DNA of 64,000 nt, taken from positions 124,001 through 188,000 of the forward strand of contig JAFWYN010000005.1 of the NCBI GenBank assembly GCA_017522685.1, in the 5' to 3' direction. Under the pieces are notes generated by a model. That model was given only the letters and a program-made list of their open reading frames with translations, searched no databases and had not been told where the DNA came from. The first letter of the stretch is position 1. Each line of letters begins with the position of its first letter. The stretch comes from Lachnospiraceae bacterium (GTDB taxonomy: Bacteria; Bacillota_A; Clostridia; Lachnospirales; Lachnospiraceae). Positions 48,533-57,025 of the stretch are shown here, in pieces. The translations under genes and the position numbers were made by a program.

Positions 48533-49363
48533 TTATATCAACCTTAATAACTTCTCTATCCTCTCCGTGCAATCTGCTTCACGGCTTTCTGTTTTTCTCC
48601 AATCGTCCGAGAGGGGAAAGTACACTTTATCATTCACGGTCTTACCCATATCCCAGCTACCCTTTTCACTACGGTTAGCTTCCAACCAGTCTGCCACAAA
48701 CTGAAGTCTAGGTTTTACATGCTTATACCTTGCCAGTAGTTCTATTGCACCCAAATAATGACTGGCCTTTTTCGATGAAAATACCTCCGGCAGAATACTT
48801 AACTTACCCTCATACACATAATAAATTCCTCTATCAAATTGGAGGATGTAATTCAGAAAAGCATATTCCGTTTTTTCCTCCAGACAATCACATAAAAGAG
48901 ACACAGGATAGTAAGTTTCCAACCCGCATATCCTTCCCCCATTCGGTTTCAGGATGCGCTTATAAGCATCAATGTATACTTCCTGTTGATAGCTACCATT
49001 TCGAAAAGCCTCTGTAGTAATCTCCGCCCATTGCTCCGCGACTCTGTTTGCTGCCGGATTGTCCTTAGTAAATCTTCTGATGCCCGTAGCAAGTAACAAC
49101 GCTGTGAACACATTCCAATCATGTATCTTCTCTACTCTGTCTGGAATACTCTTTTTTCTAACCAAGCAATCATTCATATACTGAACTGCTTTTTGGATGC
49201 ATTCATCCTCCATGGTATACCCCAGCTTTTCCAGTCTTCGAAGTGCCTGTTCTGTAGTTATATGAGAATTTCCCGGCACTGCAAGGGAATGAAAGTCGCC
49301 CCACTTGCCCTCATCATCCTGCCATTCGATTATTTGTCTTGCCCATTTGCCACCTTTGTGCAT
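48533..49363 (-). CDS. Alpha/alpha-toroid (prenyltransferase-like) protein
   Basis: A 276-residue helical protein. WQDDEGKWGDFHSLAVPG, a later LRRLEKLGYTMEDECIQKAVQYM and VADWLEANRSEKGSWDMGKTVND have the 'G-x-W(x)D' repeat feel of prenyltransferase/squalene-cyclase-like toroids. The catalytic DxDD of cyclases is absent. The role may be binding rather than catalysis. It is the tail of the AraC-GyrI group (GNAT-like runs end here). Confidence 0.5.
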   Translation of the reverse strand: MHKGGKWARQIIEWQDDEGKWGDFHSLAVPGNSHITTEQALRRLEKLGYTMEDECIQKAVQYMNDCLVRKKSIPDRVEKIHDWNVFTALLLATGIRRFTKDNPAANRVAEQWAEITTEAFRNGSYQQEVYIDAYKRILKPNGGRICGLETYYPVSLLCDCLEEKTEYAFLNYILQFDRGIYYVYEGKLSILPEVFSSKKASHYLGAIELLARYKHVKPRLQFVADWLEANRSEKGSWDMGKTVNDKVYFPLSDDWRKTESREADCTERIEKLLRLI

Positions 49364-49365
49364 TC

Positions 49366-49869
49366 CTATTCCTCCACATAGTAGCAGTAATCCATAATAA
49401 TATTCCCCTGTTCATCGGGAGTAGTATAACGGGGGCACACACAATTCTCAAAAGACCATATACCGCCCTTTGCGTCCTTCCAAATGCTCATTCCGGCATT
49501 CACAACTGCCTCGTAGCATCTTCCGGTATCATGAATCTCTTCTTCCTTCCCATAAAGCCAACAAGTACCCAGACCCACAGCCGGGAAATCCATATAATCA
49601 AAACCTTCCGGCACCTGTGTATCTTCGGGAGTAAACATCCCAATCCAGTACTCAAAAGGCTGTCCTTCGCAACGTCTCTCCAGTCCTACATAGCCTGCAC
49701 CATTCTCCCAAATTTTCAAAATGGTTTCTACGCCACCCATAGCTTCTTCCACCTTATCGAACCAGCCATTGGCAAACCATTCTCCCCAACCGCCAAAGTC
49801 CGAATACTTCTTACCGACAAAGCGCATAGCCGGTACCTTCTCTTTGAAAACCTTAATCATTTCTATCAT
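49366..49869 (-). CDS. GyrI-like small-molecule-binding protein
   Basis: A 167-residue protein. VPAMRFVGKKYSDFGGWGEWF, GYVGLERRCEGQPFEYWIGMFTP and DYMDFPAVGLGTCWLYG are the GyrI/SOUL effector-binding pattern. It overlaps the AraC gene by 17 bases. The AraC protein has its own GyrI-like C-terminus, so the two may bind the same compound. Confidence 0.7.
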   Translation of the reverse strand: MIEMIKVFKEKVPAMRFVGKKYSDFGGWGEWFANGWFDKVEEAMGGVETILKIWENGAGYVGLERRCEGQPFEYWIGMFTPEDTQVPEGFDYMDFPAVGLGTCWLYGKEEEIHDTGRCYEAVVNAGMSIWKDAKGGIWSFENCVCPRYTTPDEQGNIIMDYCYYVEE

Positions 49870-50698
49870 GCTCTTCCTCCTTTACTATCGGTACATAAAT
49901 CCGCTCTGAATATGTTTTACTTGATTCCACATAACTTTCCAACTCAAAACCTTCCCCTCTACGATATCCGCTAACCGGTAGCCATTTCTTATATATCCAG
50001 TTCCAGGTTCCATGGATAGTTCGCACAAAATCATGCTGAGTGCTTGGCAGTGTATCAAAAACCGCATACAACCCTTCTGCTATCTCCAATCGGACTGTTC
50101 CCTTGGTATCTCCTTTTACCAATTCTTCTCGTATCCCTATGAAATAGTCCAAACGATTCGTCTCCGCATTCCACTTCATGGTACCATAATCTTCCACAAT
50201 TTCACCACCGGAGAGTCTTTCCGAACGTTTCTCTGCATTGTATTTATTCCAGAAATTAGCCGGCAAATCCTCATCGCAGGAATATGCAATCAAAGTAAAC
50301 TTTTCCATATAAAGCATGGACACTTCGGGAAATTTCTCTGTAGCATTCAGTTGAAATGGTTGGAACAGTCGGAGACTGCAATTTGCATTTTTAAACTCTG
50401 ACGGCAATATCTTATGCTCGTTTTTAAAGGCTCTGGTGAAATTCTCCTTAGAATTAAATCCATATTCAAAAGCAATATCAGAAATGGGGCGTCTCTCATC
50501 TCCGATGCGTCGAACAATCTCTGAAATACGACGTTTTCGTATATAATCCGCCGGAGTCAGATTCACAATTTGACGGAACAACCTTAAAAAATGATATTCT
50601 GAATATCCTGCTATTTCAGCCAGGGTTGTATTGTCCAGTTCATTTTTCAGATTCTCTTCAATATAGTCCAATACCTTCTGTAATTGTGTCTGTTCCAT
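49853..50698 (-). CDS. AraC-family regulator with GyrI-like domain
   Basis: About 281 residues from MEQTQLQKVLDYIEENL (50698; GGAGGAA upstream). The first 100 residues hold the two helix-turn-helix motifs (LAEIAGYSEYHFLRLFRQI; ISDIAFEYGFNSKENFTRAF). The rest is a GyrI-like effector domain (FTLIAYSCDEDLPANFWNKY, GIREELVKGDTKG). Activation by a planar or cationic drug is typical for this class. Confidence 0.88.
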   Translation of the reverse strand: MEQTQLQKVLDYIEENLKNELDNTTLAEIAGYSEYHFLRLFRQIVNLTPADYIRKRRISEIVRRIGDERRPISDIAFEYGFNSKENFTRAFKNEHKILPSEFKNANCSLRLFQPFQLNATEKFPEVSMLYMEKFTLIAYSCDEDLPANFWNKYNAEKRSERLSGGEIVEDYGTMKWNAETNRLDYFIGIREELVKGDTKGTVRLEIAEGLYAVFDTLPSTQHDFVRTIHGTWNWIYKKWLPVSGYRRGEGFELESYVESSKTYSERIYVPIVKEEEHDRND

Positions 50699-50824
50699 AT
50701 TTCTTCCTCCGCATTTATCATAGCATTTTTCAACATACTTGTGTTGATAAAAATTGCGAATGTGGGGCGGAGTTATAGAAATCATAATACACTTTTCTGC
50801 TTCTTCTTCCCTTTTTGTTGCTCC

Positions 50825-50994
50825 GCGGTCTATAGGAACATTTTCTGTTTTTTGGTATCCCTTTTCCTCATGTTTTCACTGGGAAACCGGCTTATTCGGC
50901 GTCAAAAAGTATCTATGCGAAAAAAGCCTGTCACCAGATTCCCTTTTTCTCTAAAAAAGGTATCCTACAACAGACTTTTTTCTCTATAGACCGC
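50825..50994. repeat. Inverted-repeat element with terminator
   Basis: Outer arms GCGGTCTATAG (50825-50835) and CTATAGACCGC (50984-50994) pair perfectly. Inside, AAAAAAGCCTGT pairs with ACAG-CTTTTTT, which on the minus strand is a terminator for the SdpI-like gene. It has no sequence in common with the 13.6/60.05 kb family that I could see. Confidence 0.7.
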
Positions 50995-51006
50995 CGGAAT
51001 GGCAAT

Positions 51007-52104
51007 CTATCTTCCTATCTTCCCACTCAGCTCCTCATAAAGTGCCTTGGTTTCTTCCTCAGTCTCCCGATTCACCACCATCATTTTATCGCCGGCGTAG
51101 ATAGCTACATAGGTTCCACATGCATCATAGATATATGCAGTGAATTTCCCCAGTTCCTTATTGGAACAGTCACCCATGGTGATACGCGGTGTGCCGAAAC
51201 CATTGTCTCGGGTCTTGGTAAAATCAGTAGCTACTTCTACATATTCTACCCGGTCGATTTCTGCAAAAAACACTTCCGCATCACTCCAACCGGAAGCCTC
51301 TATCTGCAAACTTTCCTCGCCCATTAATACGTCGAAGTTTCCGTAAACCAGAAGCATAATAACTGTTACCGCCAAAATGATACCCACTACCGTATAAGTA
51401 ATCTTCGTAACCTTATCCTCTTTGGTTTGCTTCATATCCTCCTTCGTAATTTTGCCTTCCTTTAGCTGCTTGCGATAGTACAGATAGGAATACAGTACAG
51501 GCGAAAGAAGCAAAAGCATTGCTATTACTTTGATTACCATTCCCACGATTCCCGGTATAGCCAGTGACAAAAGGAAAAGTACACCGGCAAGCATCCATGC
51601 CTTGCCTGCATAACGATGGGTTTTCAGCCAGTTATCCTCACTCTTAAGTGCCCAAAATACCTTAATGCCTATGGTGTGATTCGGTTTACACTTTGGCAGA
51701 TAATTACCTACCAGGATAAATACCACACCCAAAAAGCTCATAGTTCCTAACATAACCTTATTGAATTGACTATCCATAGCAAAGGCATAAATATATCCGT
51801 TGGATAACAAGCTTATGATAGGAGTAATCCAGAAACAAACTCTTACTACTTTTTTGTTTTGCTCCTCATTACCCTTATCCCTTAAGGTAAAGAACACGCA
51901 TATCAGATGTAACGCCAGGCAAAGCAATGGTATCAAAAACACCGCAAATGCCTTCCCCATGGCACCATCCGCCGTACCCTCTGCTCCCCAATGGGTAATC
52001 ATGGTGTCCGGCAGACGATTCCACAGAATCACTCCTAACAACATAGGTAATAACACTACAATCGACGACGCAATAATCAGTCCTTTATACTTCTTCATCT
52101 CCAC
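51007..52104 (-). CDS. sdpI: SdpI-family membrane protein (DUF1648)
   Basis: A 365-residue protein with about eight hydrophobic segments. The DUF1648 motif LPDTMITHWGAEGTADGAMGK follows TM1, and SdpI-typical NHTIGIKVFWALKSEDNWLKTHRYAGKAWML appears in the middle. The C-terminal 110 residues are an extracytoplasmic beta-rich domain. SdpI gives immunity to the SDP toxin in Bacillus and sequesters SdpR. It is partnered by the ArsR gene, which overlaps by 20 bases. Confidence 0.85.
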   Translation of the reverse strand: MEMKKYKGLIIASSIVVLLPMLLGVILWNRLPDTMITHWGAEGTADGAMGKAFAVFLIPLLCLALHLICVFFTLRDKGNEEQNKKVVRVCFWITPIISLLSNGYIYAFAMDSQFNKVMLGTMSFLGVVFILVGNYLPKCKPNHTIGIKVFWALKSEDNWLKTHRYAGKAWMLAGVLFLLSLAIPGIVGMVIKVIAMLLLLSPVLYSYLYYRKQLKEGKITKEDMKQTKEDKVTKITYTVVGIILAVTVIMLLVYGNFDVLMGEESLQIEASGWSDAEVFFAEIDRVEYVEVATDFTKTRDNGFGTPRITMGDCSNKELGKFTAYIYDACGTYVAIYAGDKMMVVNRETEEETKALYEELSGKIGR

Positions 52105-52366
52105 CCACTCCTTTCAAATCGCTAATCCAAAGCATAATCTCCTCCAGCACGGAGGCATTCAGCTCATAATAAATAAACTTTCCCTCTCGGGTATCCCGAA
52201 TCAAATCCGCATCCTTCAGCACCGACAAATGCCTGGAAATACTGGCACCTGTCACCGGAAACTTATCCACGATTTCTCCCGCAGACATCTTGCCACCCTT
52301 CAACATATTCAAGATTTCGCGCCGTATGGGGTCCGCCAAAGCTTTTAAGGTATTTTGCAAAGCCAT
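52085..52366 (-). CDS. sdpR: ArsR-family repressor, SdpR-like
   Basis: A 93-residue winged helix: LKALADPIRREILNMLKGGKMSAGEIVDKFPVTGASISRHLSVLKDADLI. There are no metal-binding cysteines, as in SdpR. It is upstream of and overlapping the SdpI-like gene, the known autorepressor/immunity arrangement. A palindromic operator lies just upstream. Confidence 0.88.
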   Translation of the reverse strand: MALQNTLKALADPIRREILNMLKGGKMSAGEIVDKFPVTGASISRHLSVLKDADLIRDTREGKFIYYELNASVLEEIMLWISDLKGVGGDEEV

Positions 52367-52386
52367 AAAAGCACCTCCTCATTTAA

Positions 52387-52408
52387 CATTTAACCTAATT
52401 GTTAAATG
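52387..52408. promoter_or_regulatory. SdpR operator
   Basis: CATTTAAC (52387-52394) and GTTAAATG (52401-52408) are perfect inverted arms with a 6-base centre, and an extra ATTTAAC copy lies beside them. They sit just downstream of the promoter, between it and the start codon. Confidence 0.65.
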
Positions 52409-52409
52409 T

Positions 52410-52438
52410 ATGATAACATGGTTCTATGCTATTGTCAA
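52410..52438 (-). promoter_or_regulatory. sdpR promoter
   Basis: TTGACA (52433-52438) and TATCAT (52410-52415) with a 17-base spacer on the minus strand. Confidence 0.65.
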
Positions 52439-52442
52439 CAAA

Positions 52443-52485
52443 AAACTAAGCCACAAACTGCAAATCTGCAATTCAGGCTTAGTTT
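52443..52485 (-). terminator. Terminator of the CD3324/DUF2441 gene
   Basis: AACTAAGCC pairs with GGCTTAGTT around a 20-odd base loop; TTTTTTG follows on the minus strand. Confidence 0.7.
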
Positions 52486-52534
52486 ATATCATAGTCTTTC
52501 TATTTTGGTGCCTTCCGGCATCCTTTTCACTTCT

Positions 52535-53365
52535 TTATTGATCCAAAACCACTTCTTTGATAATCTCCACTACCTCAATATCGCCGTCCACCAGCATCTC
52601 CACGATGCCGCGCTCTCCCGGCGGGTTTTCCTTGTTTTCCCAGTACCGTTCTGCCTGCTTCAGATTTTCTTCCTTTTCCAAAGCCGCATCAAAGCATTTA
52701 GTAGCATCTCCTACAAAGCATCTGCCCTTCACTTTTACCTTGATTATCTGGTAAGTAGGTCTGCCCAAGCTTGTAAAGTAATCAAACCATTGCTGGGACT
52801 CTTCCTGTGTTCGGGAAGTATACAGGCAATTCATTCTGGAAGGATAGCCCGGATACTTCTTCGCCCTTACTTCCTCCAGGGCGAATTCCCGTATGGCTAC
52901 GGACAAGGGATAATCCAATGTATCGATATCATACTTTTCCGGATTCTCATAAAAATCCTTCACCAGCTCCTTCTTTGACATAACGCGCTCATAAACACCG
53001 CTGTGATGCTCTTCATCGAAATAAATGTGCTGACCCAGCTGCATGGGTTTATCCGTTACCACATGATACGCGTAAATCACTTGTTCTTCCTTCATATCTT
53101 CTTTCCTCTCCCGTAGTATTCTCTGTATGCTTTTCTCTGACAGGCAATATTTTGCTGCCAGCTCACAAACCTTACTACCGGCTGAAAATTCCTCATAAAT
53201 GGCCCGGTTTCTTTCTTCCAGCTCAAGGCGGGTCAGAGTACCCGTACCCCAGCCCTGTCTGCTTCCCTCTTTTTTGGGGATGTAGATGCTTTTGCCTTCT
53301 ATGTGATTTTGTATTTCTTCAATTAATTCTTTTGGCAGAATCTCCTCTGCTTTTATATAGCCCAT
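52535..53365 (-). CDS. CD3324-type HTH protein fused to DUF2441
   Basis: A 276-residue fusion. Residues 1-90 are a CD3324-type DNA-binding protein (MGYIKAEEILPKELIEEI, YIPKKE, then SVCELAAKYCLSEKSIQRIL as helix-turn-helix). Residues 100-276 match DUF2441: YAYHVVTDKPMQLGQHIYFDEEHHSGVYERV, PSRMNCLYTSRTQEESQQWFDYF, FVGDATKCFDAALEKEENLKQAERYW. The DUF2441 part may be ART-like, but this is not established from sequence alone. Confidence 0.7.
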   Translation of the reverse strand: MGYIKAEEILPKELIEEIQNHIEGKSIYIPKKEGSRQGWGTGTLTRLELEERNRAIYEEFSAGSKVCELAAKYCLSEKSIQRILRERKEDMKEEQVIYAYHVVTDKPMQLGQHIYFDEEHHSGVYERVMSKKELVKDFYENPEKYDIDTLDYPLSVAIREFALEEVRAKKYPGYPSRMNCLYTSRTQEESQQWFDYFTSLGRPTYQIIKVKVKGRCFVGDATKCFDAALEKEENLKQAERYWENKENPPGERGIVEMLVDGDIEVVEIIKEVVLDQ

Positions 53366-53566
53366 GTTTGCCTCCTATTTTATGCTTAATGTCTTAAGGA
53401 TGGCACAGGCCTGATACAATTGTTTCATGCAATAGCCTGTGCTATGCAAACATTACTAATTTTCTCATACAATTTCCTCCCAGAGTACAATCTGTTTCTA
53501 CAATCCTGTAAACGAATTTATAGAAATCCATCACTATTCTAACATGCTTCGGCGGCTCCCGCCACC

Positions 53567-54559
53567 TTAAATATTTTTAGAAAAAAGCTTGTTCCCGAAA
53601 ACATCCTCTAAAAAGGCCTGCTTTGCCTCTTCCTGGGCCAATACCTTACCCAGCTTCTCCATGTTTTTCTCCGGTATCCAGGACTTGCGGGAGTTCATAT
53701 AGAAATTGGCTATCTTCCAGAATTTCTCCGGATAGGCCAGCCGGTAATACAGGTCAACATAATCATATGCCGCCAAAGGACGCACCCTCTGGTAGGCATC
53801 CAATAAATCCCTGCCCAACTCCCGAGACCAATCACTTTTCTCCAGCAACTTACGCATCATCAGGTAAATATCCGTCACTTGGCTTCCCCTATGACATTTC
53901 TCAAAATTCACCACATACCATTTTCCCTCTGCGAAAAGGATGTTGTGGTATTGATAATCCCCATGGCAAAAGCCGTGTGATGCCTTCCCTATATTGCCTT
54001 CTTCATACAACCGCCAATCCTCCGTCACCTGTTTCGCCTGTTCCAGATAGAAGTCGATGCAGCACTTCAGCTCTCTTTCAAAAGGCTGTTTCTGTCCCTT
54101 TTTTCCCAAAAAGCTACGGATATGGGTCAGCTCCCGGTTTCGTTTCTCGTATTCCTTCAAAGGGGAATCGGGATCCTCTTTTCCTTCCGTATCCCGGTCA
54201 TCCATGGCATTATGTAAACTGGCCAGCAACTCCATGGCAGTCAAACACTCGGTCTTTTCGTGAATATCGCATTCTCTGCCGTCCACATAGTTTTTCAGGA
54301 TATAAGTGATGCCATCCCTGTCCTTCACGCTAAAGGTTCCTTCCCGGGTAGGAATCAGGGCGTCCGTAAATACCTGCCCTTTCACCGCAATGGTCTCTAA
54401 TAATTGATTTTCCGCCGCCAGTCTGGCCTCTGTCCCCGCATACTCCTTAAAAATCAAGGTCCCCTGAGGGGTGTCACATAGAATCGCGCCCCTGCCCTTT
54501 CCGGTTTTGATAATCTCTATATCATATTGCTCCAAAAGAGTCACCGCTCTGTCATTCAT
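53567..54559 (-). CDS. CotS-family spore coat protein/kinase
   Basis: About 330 residues from MNDRAVTLLEQYDIEIIKTGKG (54559; GGGAGGA 6 bases upstream). The kinase-like fold has LLASLHNAMDD, GFCHGDYQYHNILF (HGDY in place of HGDxH/P) and VVNFEKCHRGSQVTDIYL, in which the DxD-type metal residue is NFE, and YRLAYPEKFWKIANFY near the end. This is the CotS/YtaA coat-protein pattern. The ATG lies just after the inverted-repeat element. Confidence 0.85.
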   Translation of the reverse strand: MNDRAVTLLEQYDIEIIKTGKGRGAILCDTPQGTLIFKEYAGTEARLAAENQLLETIAVKGQVFTDALIPTREGTFSVKDRDGITYILKNYVDGRECDIHEKTECLTAMELLASLHNAMDDRDTEGKEDPDSPLKEYEKRNRELTHIRSFLGKKGQKQPFERELKCCIDFYLEQAKQVTEDWRLYEEGNIGKASHGFCHGDYQYHNILFAEGKWYVVNFEKCHRGSQVTDIYLMMRKLLEKSDWSRELGRDLLDAYQRVRPLAAYDYVDLYYRLAYPEKFWKIANFYMNSRKSWIPEKNMEKLGKVLAQEEAKQAFLEDVFGNKLFSKNI

Positions 54560-54595
54560 GTTCCGTCCTCCCGATATTGCAGATTCCGGGAAAAA

Positions 54596-54761
54596 CTGTG
54601 CGTGGCCGGTAGGGCAAATATATTCCACTTAGGCACGCTTTCGCTTCGTGAAAAACGTAACGCCACTAGACTCGAAGCCGCAAGCGGCTTAACCTCGTCA
54701 AGGGGCGACGTTTTTCAAGAGCCTTGCGTTGGAACATATTTGCCCTACCGGCCCCGCACAG
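54596..54761. repeat. Large inverted-repeat element upstream of CotS
   Basis: A 166-base element. Arms 54596-54627 and 54730-54761 pair at 30 of 32 positions, an extremely stable stem. Inner arms TGAAAAACGT and ACGTTTTTCA pair next, and at the tip GACTCGAA-GCCGC-AA-GCGGC-TTAACCTCGT matches the 16302-16419 element in its constant parts but has a different paired stem. It fills the gap between cca and the coat-protein gene. Confidence 0.88.
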
Positions 54762-54804
54762 CTTTCTCCGCTTTCTACCCTATCTTATGAAGGGCGAACG
54801 GAAA

Positions 54805-56133
54805 TTATAACTGTACTTTTCTAATCAATGTTTCTTTATTGTTATCCTCCGGGTGGTCCAGCACATGGTCTAAAAGTGCATGGAGGGTTTCGCCGATTTC
54901 CTTGCCCGGCTTCATGCCTAAGGCAATCAGGTCGGAACCGTTTACGGCCAGGGTTTTCAGGGAAACACACTGTTTTTTCGCTTGAATCTCTGCAAAAAGC
55001 TGCTCCCACATGGCGATGGCCTCCAGCTTTTCCTCCCGCTTGTACTCGCTCTGGGCCAGTACATCCGCTCTGTAAACCGGCATAAGCATAGGGAAAATGT
55101 CCTCACCGATTCGATTCACTGCCCGCCTTGCCAGACGCAAATCCGGCTTCACGCCCTTTCCATAGTCATGAAACTCTACCAGACGGGTGACTTTGTATAT
55201 GGTGTCGTTGTCATAACGGAGTCTTTTCAAGATCTCCTCTGCCATCTTGGCACTTACCTTGGGATGACCGTGGAAATGGGTGGTCCCATCCTCATCCCTG
55301 GTCAGGGTCTGTGGCTTGGCTATATCATGAAGCAGCATGGCCAGACGCAGCTCCTTTACAGGGGGTACCTTATCCAAAGATTGCAAAGTATGCTCACCCA
55401 CAGAATAGCAGTGGTGAGGATGCTTCTGCTCCGTCCTCATACACTCATCCAGCTCCGGCAAAATCACCGCAGTTACGCCTGTTTCATAAGCTACACGGAT
55501 ATAATCGGGATGGGGCGAGGTCAGCAGCTTGGTCAGCTCCACCTGGATACGCTCCGCACTGATATGGCGCAGATTCCCCGCCAAAAGGCGGATTCCCTCC
55601 CTGGTGGATTCCTCTATCTCATAGCCCAGCTGGGCAGAAAAACGGATGGCACGTAGAATTCGTAAAGCATCCTCCGTAAAGCGCTCTTTCGCATCCCCTA
55701 CACATCGGATTACGCCGTTTTCAATATCCTTCAGACCTTCAAAGGCATCCACCAGACCGGTGGTTTCATTGTAGGCAAAGGCATTAATGGTGAAATCCCT
55801 GCGCTTCAAATCTTCAATCAGATTGGAGGTAAAGGTCACCTCCTTGGGATGACGACTGTCTTCATATTCCCCGTCGATACGATAAGTGGTCACCTCAAAG
55901 CCTTCTTTTTCCAGCATAATGGTCACCGTACCGTGGGCAATGCCCGTATCAATAGTACGACGAAACAGCGCCTTCACCTGCTCCGGCTTGGCTGAGGTAG
56001 TGATATCCCAGTCGTTGGGCTCCCTTCCCAGGATGGAGTCACGGATACAGCCCCCTACCGCAAAGGCTTCAAAGCCTGCTGCCGTAATGGTATCAATTAT
56101 GAACTTTACTTTCTCCGGTAACTGAATCTTCAC
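54805..56133 (-). CDS. cca: CCA tRNA nucleotidyltransferase
   Basis: About 442 residues. The nucleotidyltransferase motif AFAVGGCIRDSILGREPNDWDIT (Gly-Gly, then DWD for the metal), ERFTEDALRILRAIRFSAQLGYEI, the ERIQVEL motif and an HD domain (MLLHDIAKPQT) are present. The start is taken as the GTG at 56133 because GGAGG lies 5 bases before it and the frame then begins KIQLPEKVKFI; the ATG at 56145 is also possible. It adds CCA to tRNAs such as the tRNA-Tyr here. Confidence 0.95.
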   Translation of the reverse strand: MKIQLPEKVKFIIDTITAAGFEAFAVGGCIRDSILGREPNDWDITTSAKPEQVKALFRRTIDTGIAHGTVTIMLEKEGFEVTTYRIDGEYEDSRHPKEVTFTSNLIEDLKRRDFTINAFAYNETTGLVDAFEGLKDIENGVIRCVGDAKERFTEDALRILRAIRFSAQLGYEIEESTREGIRLLAGNLRHISAERIQVELTKLLTSPHPDYIRVAYETGVTAVILPELDECMRTEQKHPHHCYSVGEHTLQSLDKVPPVKELRLAMLLHDIAKPQTLTRDEDGTTHFHGHPKVSAKMAEEILKRLRYDNDTIYKVTRLVEFHDYGKGVKPDLRLARRAVNRIGEDIFPMLMPVYRADVLAQSEYKREEKLEAIAMWEQLFAEIQAKKQCVSLKTLAVNGSDLIALGMKPGKEIGETLHALLDHVLDHPEDNNKETLIRKVQL

Positions 56134-56146
56134 GCAAACCTCCATA

Positions 56147-56956
56147 TTATTCCTCAAAAAATTTTGAAATCACATCTACCAATCCGTCTTCGTCATTGGT
56201 AGGTGCAATATAATCCGCCGCTTCCTTTACGGCAGGCTGGGCATTGCCCATGGCCACACCCACTTTAGCATATTCTATCATAGAAATGTCATTATAGCCA
56301 TCCCCACAGCAAACTGCCTGCTCAGGACCCATACCCAGTCCCTTCAGCACCAGATCCAGTCCCACCGCCTTATTCATATCCTTGGGCATAATCTCAATAA
56401 AGAAGGGCTCCGAACGATAGATACTGATGATGTCTCCAAAGCGTTCCTGCAGCTCCTTTTCATACACAGCCGCCTGCTCTCCCGGTGCGGTCATCAGGCA
56501 TTTATTTATGTCATAATTGACGCATTCCACAAAATCCTGTTGCACCCGGATCGGAAGCCAATTGATTCCTGCCTCCAACTTAATATATTCATCAGGGTCA
56601 AACGCCGAAATTACAATATCCCCATCATAGGTAATCAGACCGGCTCCTCTTTCCTTGGCAAATTCATAAAGCTCCGGCACCACATGTAAGGGTAAAAAGT
56701 TCTGATGCACCACTTCTCCGCTGATACATTCCACGATCTTCGCTCCATTATAGGATAACAGATAGCCTCCCCTTTTATCCAGCTCCAGCTCTCTTTCATA
56801 ACGACGCATACCGGGGGTGGGACGCCCCGATGCCAGTGCCACCAGATGCCCTCTGTCCATAAGCTTCCAAATAGCCTGCTTGGTAGCCTCCGTAATCTGC
56901 TTCTTTGAATTGGTCAATGTGCCATCTATATCTAAGACCAATACCTTTTTCATCAT
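56147..56956 (-). CDS. Cof-type HAD phosphatase
   Basis: A 269-residue Cof-type HAD: VLDIDGTLTNSKKQITEATKQAI (motif I DxD), ALASGRPTPGM, YNGAKIVEC and motif IV AVCCGDGYNDISMIEYAKVGVAMGNAQPAVKEAADYIAPTNDEDGL. Cof enzymes dephosphorylate sugar phosphates and FMN-like substrates. It is 13 bases upstream of cca. Confidence 0.92.
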   Translation of the reverse strand: MMKKVLVLDIDGTLTNSKKQITEATKQAIWKLMDRGHLVALASGRPTPGMRRYERELELDKRGGYLLSYNGAKIVECISGEVVHQNFLPLHVVPELYEFAKERGAGLITYDGDIVISAFDPDEYIKLEAGINWLPIRVQQDFVECVNYDINKCLMTAPGEQAAVYEKELQERFGDIISIYRSEPFFIEIMPKDMNKAVGLDLVLKGLGMGPEQAVCCGDGYNDISMIEYAKVGVAMGNAQPAVKEAADYIAPTNDEDGLVDVISKFFEE

Positions 56957-57025
56957 TTCTCCAAGCTCCTATCACGTCAAGTGACGGCAGTGCATTTCAT
57001 ATACACTGCCGCCATTCTATTCCTT

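Noticed and set aside
30769..49869. Biosynthetic gene cluster (many methyltransferases and acetyltransferases)
   Set aside because: No core synthase (PKS, NRPS, RiPP precursor, terpene cyclase with DxDD) is present.
53390..53460. Terminator with GCACAGGC/GCCTGTGC arms
   Set aside because: The hairpin is real but has a loop of over 20 bases and no T run on either strand, so it is not called a terminator.
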